A DNA stretch of 26,625 bases from CAYVFC01 sp964450715 (lineage in GTDB: Bacteria; Myxococcota_A; Polyangia; Polyangiales; JAFGIB01): assembly GCA_964450715.1 (NCBI GenBank), contig CAYVFC010000111.1:1-26625 (forward strand). Direction: 5' to 3'. Numbering within the stretch: position 1 is the first letter of the stretch; each line of letters begins with the position of its first letter. The position numbers and the translations under genes are program-made. Below the pieces are notes generated by a model that saw only the letters and a program-made list of their open reading frames with translations, was not told the origin of the DNA and made no database searches. Below are positions 14,913 to 23,904 of the stretch, piece after piece.

Positions 14913-15176
14913 TCAGAACGGTTCCTGGTCGACCGAGCGGACGACCTTCTTCACGAAGCTCGTTCTCAGGTCCATGACCTCGTAGCCGATGTTGGAACGG
15001 TTGAGTATGTAGAACGCGTTGGGCTTCTGTACCCGGCCCTCGATGGTGATCTCCTCCAGCTGGATCACCTTGGGGGCTCGTTTCCGGGCTTGCTGCGCCT
15101 TAACCGGGCCGAGCGGCGAAAGCGCGAGCAGCGCAAGAGCAAAAGCAAGAGACAGAATGCAGAGTAACTTCTTCAT
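14913..15176 (-). CDS. Small exported protein in the Glt/Nfs-like cluster
   Basis: This 87-residue protein has a signal peptide (MKKLLCILSLAFALALLALS, cut near VKA-QQ). The mature part has about 60 residues and includes KVIQLEEITIEGRVQKP, AFYILNRSNIGYEVMDLR and TSFVKKVVRSVDQEPF. AGGGAG lies 9 bases before the ATG. It sits between the TPR lipoprotein and the TolQ/AgmX pair; in the M. xanthus glt order this is the place of gltF, but I cannot show homology from sequence alone. It is probably a small periplasmic component. The real-gene call is good because of the ribosome site, signal peptide and context. Confidence 0.8.
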   Translation of the reverse strand: MKKLLCILSLAFALALLALSPLGPVKAQQARKRAPKVIQLEEITIEGRVQKPNAFYILNRSNIGYEVMDLRTSFVKKVVRSVDQEPF

Positions 15177-15253
15177 CGCAAATGCTCCCTGGTTCGGTCC
15201 TTCCGTCTACCGGCGCCGTTCGATCCGGCCCCCCGGCCCTACTCGGGCCGCCG

Positions 15254-16702
15254 TTACTTCTCCTTCGCCATCTCCGCCGCGCGCGCCGCGCGCTCCTTTT
15301 CCCGCTGCTTGCGCGCCTTCTCGCGTTCGATCCGCTTGTTCTCGCGCTCGATGCTGCGCTGCAGATCCTCCAGATAGCTCGTCGAGATGTCGTCGCGCTT
15401 GAGCCTGGAGCCCATCTGGCTGCGATAGGCGGTGAACTCGTTGATGGCATAGGTAAAGGCCTTGATCTTGTCCAGCCCCGGGAACTCATCACCGGCGGCC
15501 ATGTACATCAGCCCCATGTTGAAATGGGCCTCGGGCAGGTTCTTGTCCAACTTGAGCGCCTTCTGGAAGGTGCTCTTCGCCTTTTCCCACTGCTTGGTAG
15601 CGCGAAGGGCATCGCCCAGGTTCAGGTGCACGGCCGCCGATTTAGGCAACATCGTGGCCACCTTCTGGAACTGGTCCAGCGCCTGCTCGTAGTTGCCGCC
15701 CGCCATGTACTGGATGCCGAGCGCCATCCGCGCCTCGGCGTACTCGGGACGGAGCTGGACCGCTTTCTCGTAGGACTTCAGCGCATCGCCGGTTCGCTCC
15801 TGTTCCTCGTATACCTGTCCCTGCAGGAAATGCAGCTCCGCGATCTCCTCATCGACCTCCAGCGCCTGCTTCAGTATCGACTCCGCCAGCTCGTTGCGAC
15901 CGCGAAGCCGGCTGGTCTTGATCAGTGAGATCATAGCCGGCACAAAGCGCTCGTCCCGCTTGAGCGCCTTGCGCGCCGCCTCGTCCGCCTGGTCGAGCCG
16001 GTTGGTCTTCGCCAACACGTCCGCGTAGATGGCCTGCAGGTGCAGGTTGCGCTCCCACTTCTTGGCCAGCGGCTCGATGAAGCTCAGCGCCTGCTGGGCC
16101 GAGCCCCTGCGCAGATAGATGTTCGCGATGCCCTCGGCCGCCTTCTCGTAGTCGGCCTGGATGCTGAGCGACCGGCGGTACCAGTCCAACGCCTTGCTCT
16201 CGCTGCCGCCTCGATCGAGCATGACGCCCAGGCTGTAAGCGGCTTGGTAGGCCTTGCGGTCCAGGTTGTAGGCCTTGCGGAAGGATTTCTCCGCCCTGCG
16301 GTTATCAAAGGCGCGCGCTTCCTTCATGCCCTTGTCGATGTACTTCTGCGCCTCGGCGCTGACCTTGGGCCGGGGCGGTAGCGCGCGGCCGGTCTCGCCG
16401 TCAGGAGCTCCCCAGGCGCTCTTGGCTTCCTTTTCCCCTTCCTCGTCCGAGCCCTCCGCGCCGGCGGACTTGCCCGATCCGCTCGCGTCTTTCTCGGGGT
16501 CGTACCCGTCGTATTGCTGGTCGGTCGGCGAGACCAGCCCGGCGGCCGCCGGGTCCTGCTCCCCGCCGGCGGTGGGATCCTGCCCCTGCTGCCCGGGCGC
16601 CTGCGCGCCCGGCTCGTCCGCGCCGCCGCAGGCAACCACGAAAACGAGGGCGAGTAGCGCCAGGAGCGCGAGGTAGCCACGGCAACTGTTACTGACGCGC
16701 AT
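15254..16702 (-). CDS. TPR lipoprotein (GltE/AglT-like)
   Basis: This 482-residue protein has a lipoprotein signal (VFVVACGG, Cys25) and an acidic, Gln/Gly-rich linker to about residue 130. Eight or so TPR units follow between about 135 and 430 (for example AEKSFRKAYNLDRKAYQAAYSLG, GDALKSYEKAVQLRPEYAEARMALG, WEKAKSTFQKALKLDKNLPEAHFNMG). It ends in a highly charged helix rich in Arg, Glu and Lys. Size, architecture and position match AglT/GltE of M. xanthus, an outer-membrane lipoprotein of the gliding machine. The ATG at 16702 comes one base after the TAA of the upstream TPR gene, with AGGAG inside that gene's end, so translation is coupled. Confidence 0.88.
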   Translation of the reverse strand: MRVSNSCRGYLALLALLALVFVVACGGADEPGAQAPGQQGQDPTAGGEQDPAAAGLVSPTDQQYDGYDPEKDASGSGKSAGAEGSDEEGEKEAKSAWGAPDGETGRALPPRPKVSAEAQKYIDKGMKEARAFDNRRAEKSFRKAYNLDRKAYQAAYSLGVMLDRGGSESKALDWYRRSLSIQADYEKAAEGIANIYLRRGSAQQALSFIEPLAKKWERNLHLQAIYADVLAKTNRLDQADEAARKALKRDERFVPAMISLIKTSRLRGRNELAESILKQALEVDEEIAELHFLQGQVYEEQERTGDALKSYEKAVQLRPEYAEARMALGIQYMAGGNYEQALDQFQKVATMLPKSAAVHLNLGDALRATKQWEKAKSTFQKALKLDKNLPEAHFNMGLMYMAAGDEFPGLDKIKAFTYAINEFTAYRSQMGSRLKRDDISTSYLEDLQRSIERENKRIEREKARKQREKERAARAAEMAKEK

Positions 16703-16703
16703 G

Positions 16704-19700
16704 TTACTCTCCTGACACAGGCGGCGATGCCACGCCCGCTTGAATACCGAGGTTGCGGCCCCTGAGCGCCCGCGAGAACTCGCCCGGCCGGTAGGCCTGG
16801 AAGCTCGCGTCCTTGGCCGCGGCCTCGGCCACGCACTCCGCGATGCGCTCGTCGCCGTAGGCGTTTATGCGATCTATCGCCTGCCGCGTATACTGGTTGT
16901 CGACGTTACCGGCCCGGGCCGCCCGCGAGGCCAGCGCGTAACGGGCCACGGCCAGGCACTCGATGGGACGTACCTTGGCGTCCAGCAGCTGGCGGATGGT
17001 GTCCTCGACCTGGATCTTGATGTCGTCCTTCGCGTAGGCGGGCAGCCCGCGCATTTTCTTCTGCAGGTCGTTCGGCACCACGAAGGGCGTGTTGAGCACC
17101 GAGCGCGCCAGCACCTCGTAAATACGCCCCTGCTGCACGAAGGCCGCGATGGTCCAGGTCGGCCTGCGGTAGGTGGGAACGCCGGAATACCCCTCGGCCC
17201 GGTTCTTGGCCTCGACGCTGCCCGAGGTAATCTGGCTGGTGACCGACTCCACGTAGGACTTGAGCGTGGCCGGCTTGCCCGCCTTGATGGCGAACTTCTC
17301 GAAGTCGGCAAAACCTTCGTCCACCAGGATGAACTTGGCCTCGGCCGCGTACTCGGCCGCCATCGAGCCCGGCTTCTGCCCGGACCGGGTAAAGGCCGTC
17401 ACCACGTCCTGCAAAGCCCCACGGTAGTCGCGGGTCTGCCGTAGCTCCTCGCGGCACTGGGCGATGCGCCAGTAGGCCTGCACCACCAGCTCGCCCGCCT
17501 TGGAGTCGCGCGAGTAGCGGGCGATGAACTCCCGCATGGCGGTCATGGCCTTGCCCCACTGCCGCTGTTTAAAGGCCATCTCGGCCACCCGGTAATAAGC
17601 GACCATCACCTCGTCCTGGTCGCTCATCATCTCGGCGGCCTGCCGGTAGTAGTCGGCAGCGCGCGAGTACTGCTGCTGGTACTCGAGGATCTTGGCCGCG
17701 TTGATCAGCGCGTCCTCGCGCCTGGTCTTCATTCCGGGATCCTGCGAGGTTGCAAAGCGCTTGGAGTCGGCCAGGACGCGGTAGCTCTCCACCGCGCGAT
17801 CGAAATCAAAGAAGCGGTTGGCGTTATAGGCCAGCCGGAAATAGGCGTTGCTAAGGATGGCGTCCAGGCTCTTCTGCTCCTCATCGGTCTCGGCCTTGCG
17901 CGGGCCGACCTCGTCGATGATGCGCTGGTAGAGCCTGCCGGCCGACTCGTTGCGGCTGGTACGTTCCAGCGCGATGGCCGCTTTCTCCAGGGCCAGCGGC
18001 GCCTGCGCGTGATTCGGCTCCTGGTTGACCGCCTTGACCAGCTCGCTGGCCGCCTTCTCGTAGAGCCGGCGCGCCTTCTTGGGGTTCTTGGCCTTCTCGG
18101 CCCTCTCGAAGATTGCCACCGAATCGCGGTAACGCAGGTTGGTGAGATCGGAGCCGGCGATGCAGCGCGGATCGTCCTTGTTCTCGCTCTTGGAGCAGTC
18201 GACCGCCGCTACCTCGGTACCTTCCGGGCTGAAGGTGCACTTACGCTCCTGCAAGTCGACGCTCAACTGGCGCACCAGCTCCGTGTCGTTGGCGCTGACC
18301 GCGATGTTGCGCAGGTTGATCCAGGCCACCCTGCCCGTCTCGTCCGCTCTCGGGCCCACGCAACGCTCGTTGTAGATGTCGGCAAAGCGGCTGCGGGCGT
18401 GGTCCCAGTAGCCGTACTGGTAGAGCAGCAGCGTGTTGTTGTAGCGGTAAGACTCCAGCAAGTGCTCCTTGTCGTGCTCCTCGCCCACGCGCGCCTCGTA
18501 GTTCTCGCGCGCCCGCGCCAGTCGGAGCAAGAGCTTGGGGATGGGGATGGGCTTGACCGTGGCCGGATCGCCCGCGGGCTCCGGCGCCTCCTCGCGCACT
18601 TGTATCTGCCCGTCCTGCTGGGCCTTGTCGGCCAGTCGCTTGACGGACTCCACCACCAGCCGGGCCGAGATGGAGAGGAACTTGTCGTCCAGGTTGCTGT
18701 CGCGCACCCCCGCATACTCGCGCGCCGCCGCCTCGTAGTTCTCCGACCAGTAATAAGCGTCGGCCAGGTTGTACTGCAGCTCGTAGGCCTCCGGGTCGTT
18801 GGGGTAGCGCTGGATGTAGCTCTGGTAGCTCTTGGCGGCCAGGCCGTAGAGCTCCTGCGCCTTGAGACAGAGCTCCGGGGCCTGCTCCTCTACGCACCTG
18901 CGGCGTACGGTCTGCGCCTGCTGGTGGAAGACGATGGCGGTATTGATCGAGGAGTCCTTGGCGAAACGCTCGGCCTCGCGCTGCTCCCTGGGGTGATCTT
19001 TGTTGGCCTCCCACCAGGCCGTGCCCTCGGCATAATCGGCTAGCTTGGCCCGCGCCTCGATGGCCAGATCGTGCTCGTTGTTACGGGTGTGAGCGCGCGC
19101 GATCATGTTCTGGATGGAGGGCGCTTTCGGGCTCAGGGGCCAACGCTGCAGAGTGAGCTTCCAGACCTCTACCGCTTTGGGGTAGCGCGCCTCGTCGAAG
19201 TAAATGTAACCCAGCCGCTCGTAGACCTCCGGGGTCCAGGCCTTGTCCTGCGGCATCAGCTCCGGGTTCTGCACGCGCTCGATGCCTCGCGGCTGTCCCT
19301 CCTCTGGATCCGGGACCTGGTTCTCGTTCCAGTCGTCGTAGGCAAAGGCGATGCCCAGGTACTGCAGGGCCTCTTCCCTGAGCTCCGAGCCCTTGCCCGT
19401 GCGCAGACGCTCGGCCTCCGACCACTCCACCAGCTTCCAGAAGTTGAGGATGGCCTCCGGATAGCGGCTGGCGCGATAGTTGGCCCAGGCCACCTTGTAC
19501 AGGGCCAGGTTGAAGTTGCGGTCCTCGGGCTTCTGCAGGACCTGGCTGTAGGCGCTGATGGCCTTGTCCAGGCCGTGCTCGGAGAAGTCGAAGTCGAAGT
19601 GGTATTCACCGATGCGCAGCCAAGTCTCGGCGAAGAACTTACTGTCCGGCACCACCGGCTCGCAGCCGGCGAAGGGGTCGACGTAGACGCCCGCTTCGGC

Positions 19701-20591
19701 CACCGGATCCTCGATCTCGATCGCCGGATGCGCTTCGGCCAGCTTCTCCCGGGCATCGGGCTCCTCGGCCGTTTCTGGCGGTAGGTCTTCCGGGTAGTTG
19801 TAGCGGTTGGCGCATACCAGGTTGAGCCAGGCCAGCCGCGCCTTCTCGGGCTCGCCCTTCTCGTTCTGGCAGTAGCCGATGAGGTAGTAGACGCCGTCCA
19901 GCCGCGAGTACTCCGGAAAGCGCTGCGCTAGCTCGGTGTACAGGCCGACCGTATCGCTGAAATCCTTGCGCGGCTCCTTCAGGTCGTCGTACGGCTCTCC
20001 CTTGCGCGCGAGCCGGTCGCGCTCCTCCATGAAGCGGTCCATGGCGTCCTGGTACTGGATGGCCGTGCGCTCGTAGTAGAGCTCGCCCAAGCGGAACATG
20101 GCGTCGGGCGTGTACTCGACGTCGTCGGGGTATTTCTCGATCAACCGCTCGAAATGCTCGATAGCGCTCAGCCGGGCCTCGTGCTGCAGCCGCTCCTCCT
20201 CGGTGATCTGGCGCTCGAACTCCTGCTCCATTCCCCGTCGCTGCCAGAGATAGGAGCGCCTGAGGATGGAGGCCACGGTCTGTTGGTAGGCGCCGCCGAT
20301 ACGGGCGAAGCTCTCTACCTCGGCTTCCAACTGCTTCAGCGCCGCCACCTGTTGCTCGGTCGGCGGCGGCCGGTCGTCTTCCCGCTTCAGCTCCACCCCA
20401 CCGGCCTTGGCGGCTCTGCTGAGCTCGTCTTCACCCGTCACGTCGCTGATGCCGGCCCAGGGCAGGGGCTTCTCGGTGGGCGCCGCCTTGATCGCGCCGG
20501 TGAGGACGCCTCCCACGCCGGCAGGAGCCTGGGCGTGCGCGGCAGAGCAGAGCAGAACAAGGATCAGGCACACCATGCGAGAGCTGGTCAC
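16704..20591 (-). CDS. Giant periplasmic TPR protein (GltD/AgmU-like)
   Basis: This 1295-residue protein has a signal peptide (cut near SAAHA-QA) and TPR or TPR-like helical pairs through most of its length. Examples are IEHFERLIEKYPDDVEYTPDAMFRLGELYYERTA, YSRLDGVYYLIGYCQNEKGEPEKARLAW, YEAAAREYAGVRDSN and YYRQAAEMMSDQDEVMVAYYRVAEM. Size, repeat type and the order before a TPR lipoprotein match AgmU/GltD of M. xanthus, a large periplasmic scaffold of the gliding complex with an Nfs counterpart. The start is GTG at 20591, sharing its G with the TAG of the preceding gene (TAGTG), with AAGGGAG just upstream. Coupling to both neighbours suggests fixed stoichiometry. Confidence 0.88.
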   Translation of the reverse strand: MTSSRMVCLILVLLCSAAHAQAPAGVGGVLTGAIKAAPTEKPLPWAGISDVTGEDELSRAAKAGGVELKREDDRPPPTEQQVAALKQLEAEVESFARIGGAYQQTVASILRRSYLWQRRGMEQEFERQITEEERLQHEARLSAIEHFERLIEKYPDDVEYTPDAMFRLGELYYERTAIQYQDAMDRFMEERDRLARKGEPYDDLKEPRKDFSDTVGLYTELAQRFPEYSRLDGVYYLIGYCQNEKGEPEKARLAWLNLVCANRYNYPEDLPPETAEEPDAREKLAEAHPAIEIEDPVAEAGVYVDPFAGCEPVVPDSKFFAETWLRIGEYHFDFDFSEHGLDKAISAYSQVLQKPEDRNFNLALYKVAWANYRASRYPEAILNFWKLVEWSEAERLRTGKGSELREEALQYLGIAFAYDDWNENQVPDPEEGQPRGIERVQNPELMPQDKAWTPEVYERLGYIYFDEARYPKAVEVWKLTLQRWPLSPKAPSIQNMIARAHTRNNEHDLAIEARAKLADYAEGTAWWEANKDHPREQREAERFAKDSSINTAIVFHQQAQTVRRRCVEEQAPELCLKAQELYGLAAKSYQSYIQRYPNDPEAYELQYNLADAYYWSENYEAAAREYAGVRDSNLDDKFLSISARLVVESVKRLADKAQQDGQIQVREEAPEPAGDPATVKPIPIPKLLLRLARARENYEARVGEEHDKEHLLESYRYNNTLLLYQYGYWDHARSRFADIYNERCVGPRADETGRVAWINLRNIAVSANDTELVRQLSVDLQERKCTFSPEGTEVAAVDCSKSENKDDPRCIAGSDLTNLRYRDSVAIFERAEKAKNPKKARRLYEKAASELVKAVNQEPNHAQAPLALEKAAIALERTSRNESAGRLYQRIIDEVGPRKAETDEEQKSLDAILSNAYFRLAYNANRFFDFDRAVESYRVLADSKRFATSQDPGMKTRREDALINAAKILEYQQQYSRAADYYRQAAEMMSDQDEVMVAYYRVAEMAFKQRQWGKAMTAMREFIARYSRDSKAGELVVQAYWRIAQCREELRQTRDYRGALQDVVTAFTRSGQKPGSMAAEYAAEAKFILVDEGFADFEKFAIKAGKPATLKSYVESVTSQITSGSVEAKNRAEGYSGVPTYRRPTWTIAAFVQQGRIYEVLARSVLNTPFVVPNDLQKKMRGLPAYAKDDIKIQVEDTIRQLLDAKVRPIECLAVARYALASRAARAGNVDNQYTRQAIDRINAYGDERIAECVAEAAAKDASFQAYRPGEFSRALRGRNLGIQAGVASPPVSGE

Positions 20592-23050
20592 TATTGACTC
20601 CCTTGCTTGGCTTTTTCGTCCATGATCTCCCGGAACTCGTCGTCCAGGGCCTGCAGCTGGCGCGTCCGCTCGCGGGTCAGCATCTCCACCCGCATGCGGT
20701 GCTCCTCGCGTTCGGCCCAGGCCACGTCCGCGCGGCCGACGTCGGCCCGTAACACGATCTCGTAGAACCGCTGCCGTATCTGGGCGTAGTTCTCCCGGGT
20801 CACCGCGCCGATCACTACCTCGGCCTCGGTCTGAAGCGCGTCGAGCTGCTCGCGATACCGCTCCAGGTTCCCGCTTTCCTCGTCCAGGACCGCTCGCATC
20901 TCCGCTACCCGCTCGGCGACCACCGCGTCCACCCGCGCGTCCTGCTCGACGATCTTCGCCTCGGCCTGCACGATGCGGTACCAGGCGTTGTCTCCACCCT
21001 TGCCCGCGCCCATCAGCTTGCGCTCGCGCTCCACCAGCTCGCCGTACTTCTCGCGCAGGGCGCCGTCGCGCCGGTAGGCCGCGTCGCCTACGCCGACCTG
21101 CAGTTGCCCGTTCTCGATGTCCATGCGTAGGGTAGCCATGCGGTCGCGGTACTCCGCGACCGCGGCCTTCTGCTGCTCGAGCTCCGTACGGATGGCGGCC
21201 ACACCCGCTGCGTCCTCGCGCTCTTTCATAGTGGCGGTCATGAAGCGGTCGGTTGCCACGATGCGGGCTTCCAGCCCGGTCGTCTGTACCTCGAGCTTGC
21301 TGAGCTCGCTGTTCAGCGCCCGATATTTCTCCAGGACCCTGGCGTTGCGCGCGTGCATCTCGTCGGGGTCGTCCGGTATGGCGTCCAGGCTCTTCTCCAG
21401 TTGCTGGCGCTCCTTACGGAGCGCAGCTAGCTCCGAGCCCCCGGCGCCCGAGGCCTTTGCCTCGGCCGCGATTAGCTGCTTGCGGACCTTCTCCAGCCGG
21501 GTGCGCAACGCCACCGTGCGTTCGCGATGCGAGCGCAGGTCTGGGAAGATGTTGACAGGATTGGGCGAGGCCAGCGCCGAATTCATCCGTTTGACAATGT
21601 TCTCCGTCTCCCGGACCAGGCGCACCGACTGGCTGAGATCGGCCAGGATCTGCAGGGCTTGCTTGATGTCGCCCTGCAGATCGGTCCACTTGAGCGCCAG
21701 AGGCGGAACAAAGCTGGCCACGTCGAACGACTCGACGTTTTCGCGTACCAGCCGGCGAAAGTGCTCGGCCGGATTGGGTTGATCGGCGTACATCTCGTCG
21801 AGCTGCTCGCGCACCTTCTCGAACCGCTTGCTGACCTCCGCGAAGACTTCGTCCGCAGTAAGGTAGCTGCCGTTCCTCAGCAGCAGGTTGCCGCGCAGGA
21901 TCATCCCGTCGGGAATGGTGCGGCTGTCGGGAACCGCCACGCCGAGGACCTCCAACGCCCTCTCCGCCTGGGTCGAGTCGCCGTTTCGGATATAGGCCCA
22001 GGCTATCTCGTAGAGCGCCACGTCGAAGTCGGTCGAGGAGCGCCCGATCGACTGGTATGCTTCCGCCGCCCGCTCGATCTGGTCGGTCTCGTAGAAGAGG
22101 CGACCCAAGGCCAGCTTGGCCAGGTCCACCACCTTGCGACCGGCGGCATCGGTAGCCTTGTACTCGGCCACCTGCTGAAAGGCGCGTACCGCCTGCTCGT
22201 ACTGACCGCGCACCGTGTAGATGACACCGACGAAGTAGCGGGCCTGCGGAAAATAGGCCGTGTTCGGCGGTACGTTCTCGAAGGCCAGACGCGCCTGCTC
22301 CAGACGTTGCTGGTCGTAGGCGGCGCCGCCCCCCTCGGATTCGTCGTCGTCGGCAGCCACTGTCTCGGGTTGTGCGACGCTGTACAGGTACTTGGCTCGA
22401 TAGTAGCCCGTGGCCGCTTCGATGTCCGACGTCGGCAGCTGGCTCAGGCGCGAAAAGTAATCCTCCACCCGGTCGAAGTCGCGGATAAGAATGGCTATCT
22501 CGATCAACCTGCCCAGCGTCCGCTGCAGAAAGGGGCGGAAGCGCGGCTCGTCGGCCCGGTCGATGATGAGCCGGAAGCGCGAGCGGGCGCCCAGATAGTC
22601 GCCGGCGTGATAGAGGGACTCGGCGAGCAGGAAGAGGCAATCCGGATAGGCCGGATGCCTGGGAAAGCTCTCGACCACGTCGGTGAAGATGACGCTGGCC
22701 CGTACATAGTCCTTCAGGCGAAAGAACAGCTCGCCGTCGGCCAGGCGCTCTTCTACGTAGGTGGCGCTGCGCAGCTGCGACCTGCGCAGAGGAAGGCTCG
22801 ACAGCTGGTTGATGTCCGATTCCAAGTCGTTGAGCTTCTTGAGGACGCTCGAGAGGTCCTGGGCCGAAGCGGGACCGGCCGCGGAGGCCGCGGATAGCAG
22901 CAGCAGGGCGAGCGAAAACGCGAGGGCGACCCCCAGCCGCGCGCGCGCGAGCCATCGCCAGACCCCTCTCGCGGATCCTCCCCCGTCGTATCGGAGCGGA
23001 AGCGGGAGGGTGGAGTTTGCGGCCAGCAGCGCCGACGGCCGCTCGTTCAT
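20591..23050 (-). CDS. Exported TPR and coiled-coil protein
   Basis: From the ATG at 23050 the protein has 819 residues. A long charged start is followed by a hydrophobic export signal (LGVALAFSLALLLLSAASAA, cut near ASAQ). TPR-like helices occupy roughly residues 75-420 (YVEERLADGELFFRLKDYVRASVIF, AVRAFQQVAEYKATDAAGRKV, RAAEAYQSIGRSSTDFDVALYEIAWAY). A long coiled coil covers about 500-800 (LRTRLEKVRKQLIAAEAK, ALRKERQQLEKSL, IRTELEQQKAAVAEYRDRM). GGGAGG lies 6 bases before this ATG, favouring it over the GTG one codon earlier. Its start overlaps the TGA of the preceding gene by one base. I do not recognise it in the core glt or nfs set. A periplasmic scaffold role is likely. Confidence 0.82.
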   Translation of the reverse strand: MNERPSALLAANSTLPLPLRYDGGGSARGVWRWLARARLGVALAFSLALLLLSAASAAGPASAQDLSSVLKKLNDLESDINQLSSLPLRRSQLRSATYVEERLADGELFFRLKDYVRASVIFTDVVESFPRHPAYPDCLFLLAESLYHAGDYLGARSRFRLIIDRADEPRFRPFLQRTLGRLIEIAILIRDFDRVEDYFSRLSQLPTSDIEAATGYYRAKYLYSVAQPETVAADDDESEGGGAAYDQQRLEQARLAFENVPPNTAYFPQARYFVGVIYTVRGQYEQAVRAFQQVAEYKATDAAGRKVVDLAKLALGRLFYETDQIERAAEAYQSIGRSSTDFDVALYEIAWAYIRNGDSTQAERALEVLGVAVPDSRTIPDGMILRGNLLLRNGSYLTADEVFAEVSKRFEKVREQLDEMYADQPNPAEHFRRLVRENVESFDVASFVPPLALKWTDLQGDIKQALQILADLSQSVRLVRETENIVKRMNSALASPNPVNIFPDLRSHRERTVALRTRLEKVRKQLIAAEAKASGAGGSELAALRKERQQLEKSLDAIPDDPDEMHARNARVLEKYRALNSELSKLEVQTTGLEARIVATDRFMTATMKEREDAAGVAAIRTELEQQKAAVAEYRDRMATLRMDIENGQLQVGVGDAAYRRDGALREKYGELVERERKLMGAGKGGDNAWYRIVQAEAKIVEQDARVDAVVAERVAEMRAVLDEESGNLERYREQLDALQTEAEVVIGAVTRENYAQIRQRFYEIVLRADVGRADVAWAEREEHRMRVEMLTRERTRQLQALDDEFREIMDEKAKQGSQ

Positions 23051-23835
23051 CACTCGCCTCCCTCTTCTCCCTTGCCCGTGCCGGTGGTGCCGCTGGATAC
23101 GCGTTCCACGTAACGGATGGCGGGTCGCTCTTCGAGCGGAGCGGTGGGGCCGCCCTTCTCGTAGCTGACCGCCCGCACGGTCACGGTCTTGCCCTCGGGA
23201 GCGTTGAACGTGTAGTCCGAGCGCACCTTGAAGCGGTAGCCCTTGAGGTAGGAGAAGATACCGTAACCGCTGCCCTGGTACTCGAGGTTCACAGTGAGCG
23301 TGTGCTCGCCCGGTACGATGCTTCCGTTGTAGACGTCGAAGACCTCCTGCTCGTCCAGCCCGCCCTCTTCATCGGCCTTGTTGAAGATCGGCGCGCCGTC
23401 CAGCGCATACAGGACCTTCACCAGTCGATAGGAACCGCCCATCTTGTTCTCGTGAACGATGCGGGCCTGGCCGCCAGCCACCACACCCTGCAGCACGGTC
23501 TCGGCCAGCAGCGAGAGGCGGGCCTTGGAGCGGAATATCTGCTCCTTGAGCTCGTTGATCCGCTGCTCTAGGTCGATCAGACGTACGTTGTACGTCCCGG
23601 CGCTCAGGTCTTCCGCCTTCTCGGCGGTGGCCGTGGTCTCGCCCTCCACGCCGTCGGGAGGCTCTGCGGAGGCTTCCTCTGCCGCCTCCGGTTGCGCGGC
23701 GTCCGCATCCTCTGCCGCGGACGGCCCGGCCGCTTCGGCCTCCTCCGTCTCGGTGGCATCGTCCTGGGCCGACGCCGCGGTCGAGACCGCCAGCGCGAGT
23801 GCCATGTACGCCGATAACCTGGTCAATCTGGGCAT
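23050..23835 (-). CDS. Exported protein with short coiled coil and beta-rich C-terminus
   Basis: Starting at ATG 23835, preceded by AAGGGGA about 8 bases away, the protein has 261 residues. A signal peptide (AYMALALAVSTAASA-QDD) is followed by about 55 residues very rich in Glu and Ala. A short coiled coil (IDLEQRINELKEQIFRSKARL) comes next, then a domain of about 130 residues with LVKVLYALDGAPIF, GEHTLTVNLEYQG and FKVRSDYTF, probably a beta-sandwich of PEGA-like type. It is the first gene after the promoter at 23876-23904 and its stop overlaps the next start, so it leads the cluster. I do not recognise a named family. A longer start at 23904 would lie upstream of the promoter and is rejected. 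Confidence 0.78.
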   Translation of the reverse strand: MPRLTRLSAYMALALAVSTAASAQDDATETEEAEAAGPSAAEDADAAQPEAAEEASAEPPDGVEGETTATAEKAEDLSAGTYNVRLIDLEQRINELKEQIFRSKARLSLLAETVLQGVVAGGQARIVHENKMGGSYRLVKVLYALDGAPIFNKADEEGGLDEQEVFDVYNGSIVPGEHTLTVNLEYQGSGYGIFSYLKGYRFKVRSDYTFNAPEGKTVTVRAVSYEKGGPTAPLEERPAIRYVERVSSGTTGTGKGEEGGE

Positions 23836-23875
23836 CGTGCAGTTCCCCTTGTTGGTAGCTATCCAAGCAGTCGAC

Positions 23876-23904
23876 TCTATAACAAGCGACCGCTTTGCGG
23901 TCAA
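23876..23904 (-). promoter_or_regulatory. Main sigma-70-like promoter of the Glt/Nfs-like cluster with palindromic operator
   Basis: On the minus strand TTGACC (23899-23904) and TATAGA (23876-23881) are 17 bases apart, placing the transcript start about 35 bases before the ATG at 23835. A perfect palindrome, GACCGC-TTT-GCGGTC (23888-23902), overlaps the -35 box and spacer, where a bound dimer would block polymerase. No strong sigma-54 site was seen here. The rest of the divergent gap 23836-24240 shows no gene. Confidence 0.6.

Noticed and set aside
18009..19043. 344-residue plus-strand open frame opposite the giant TPR protein
   Set aside because: It has no recognisable domain, and the minus strand carries a continuous, coupled TPR gene.
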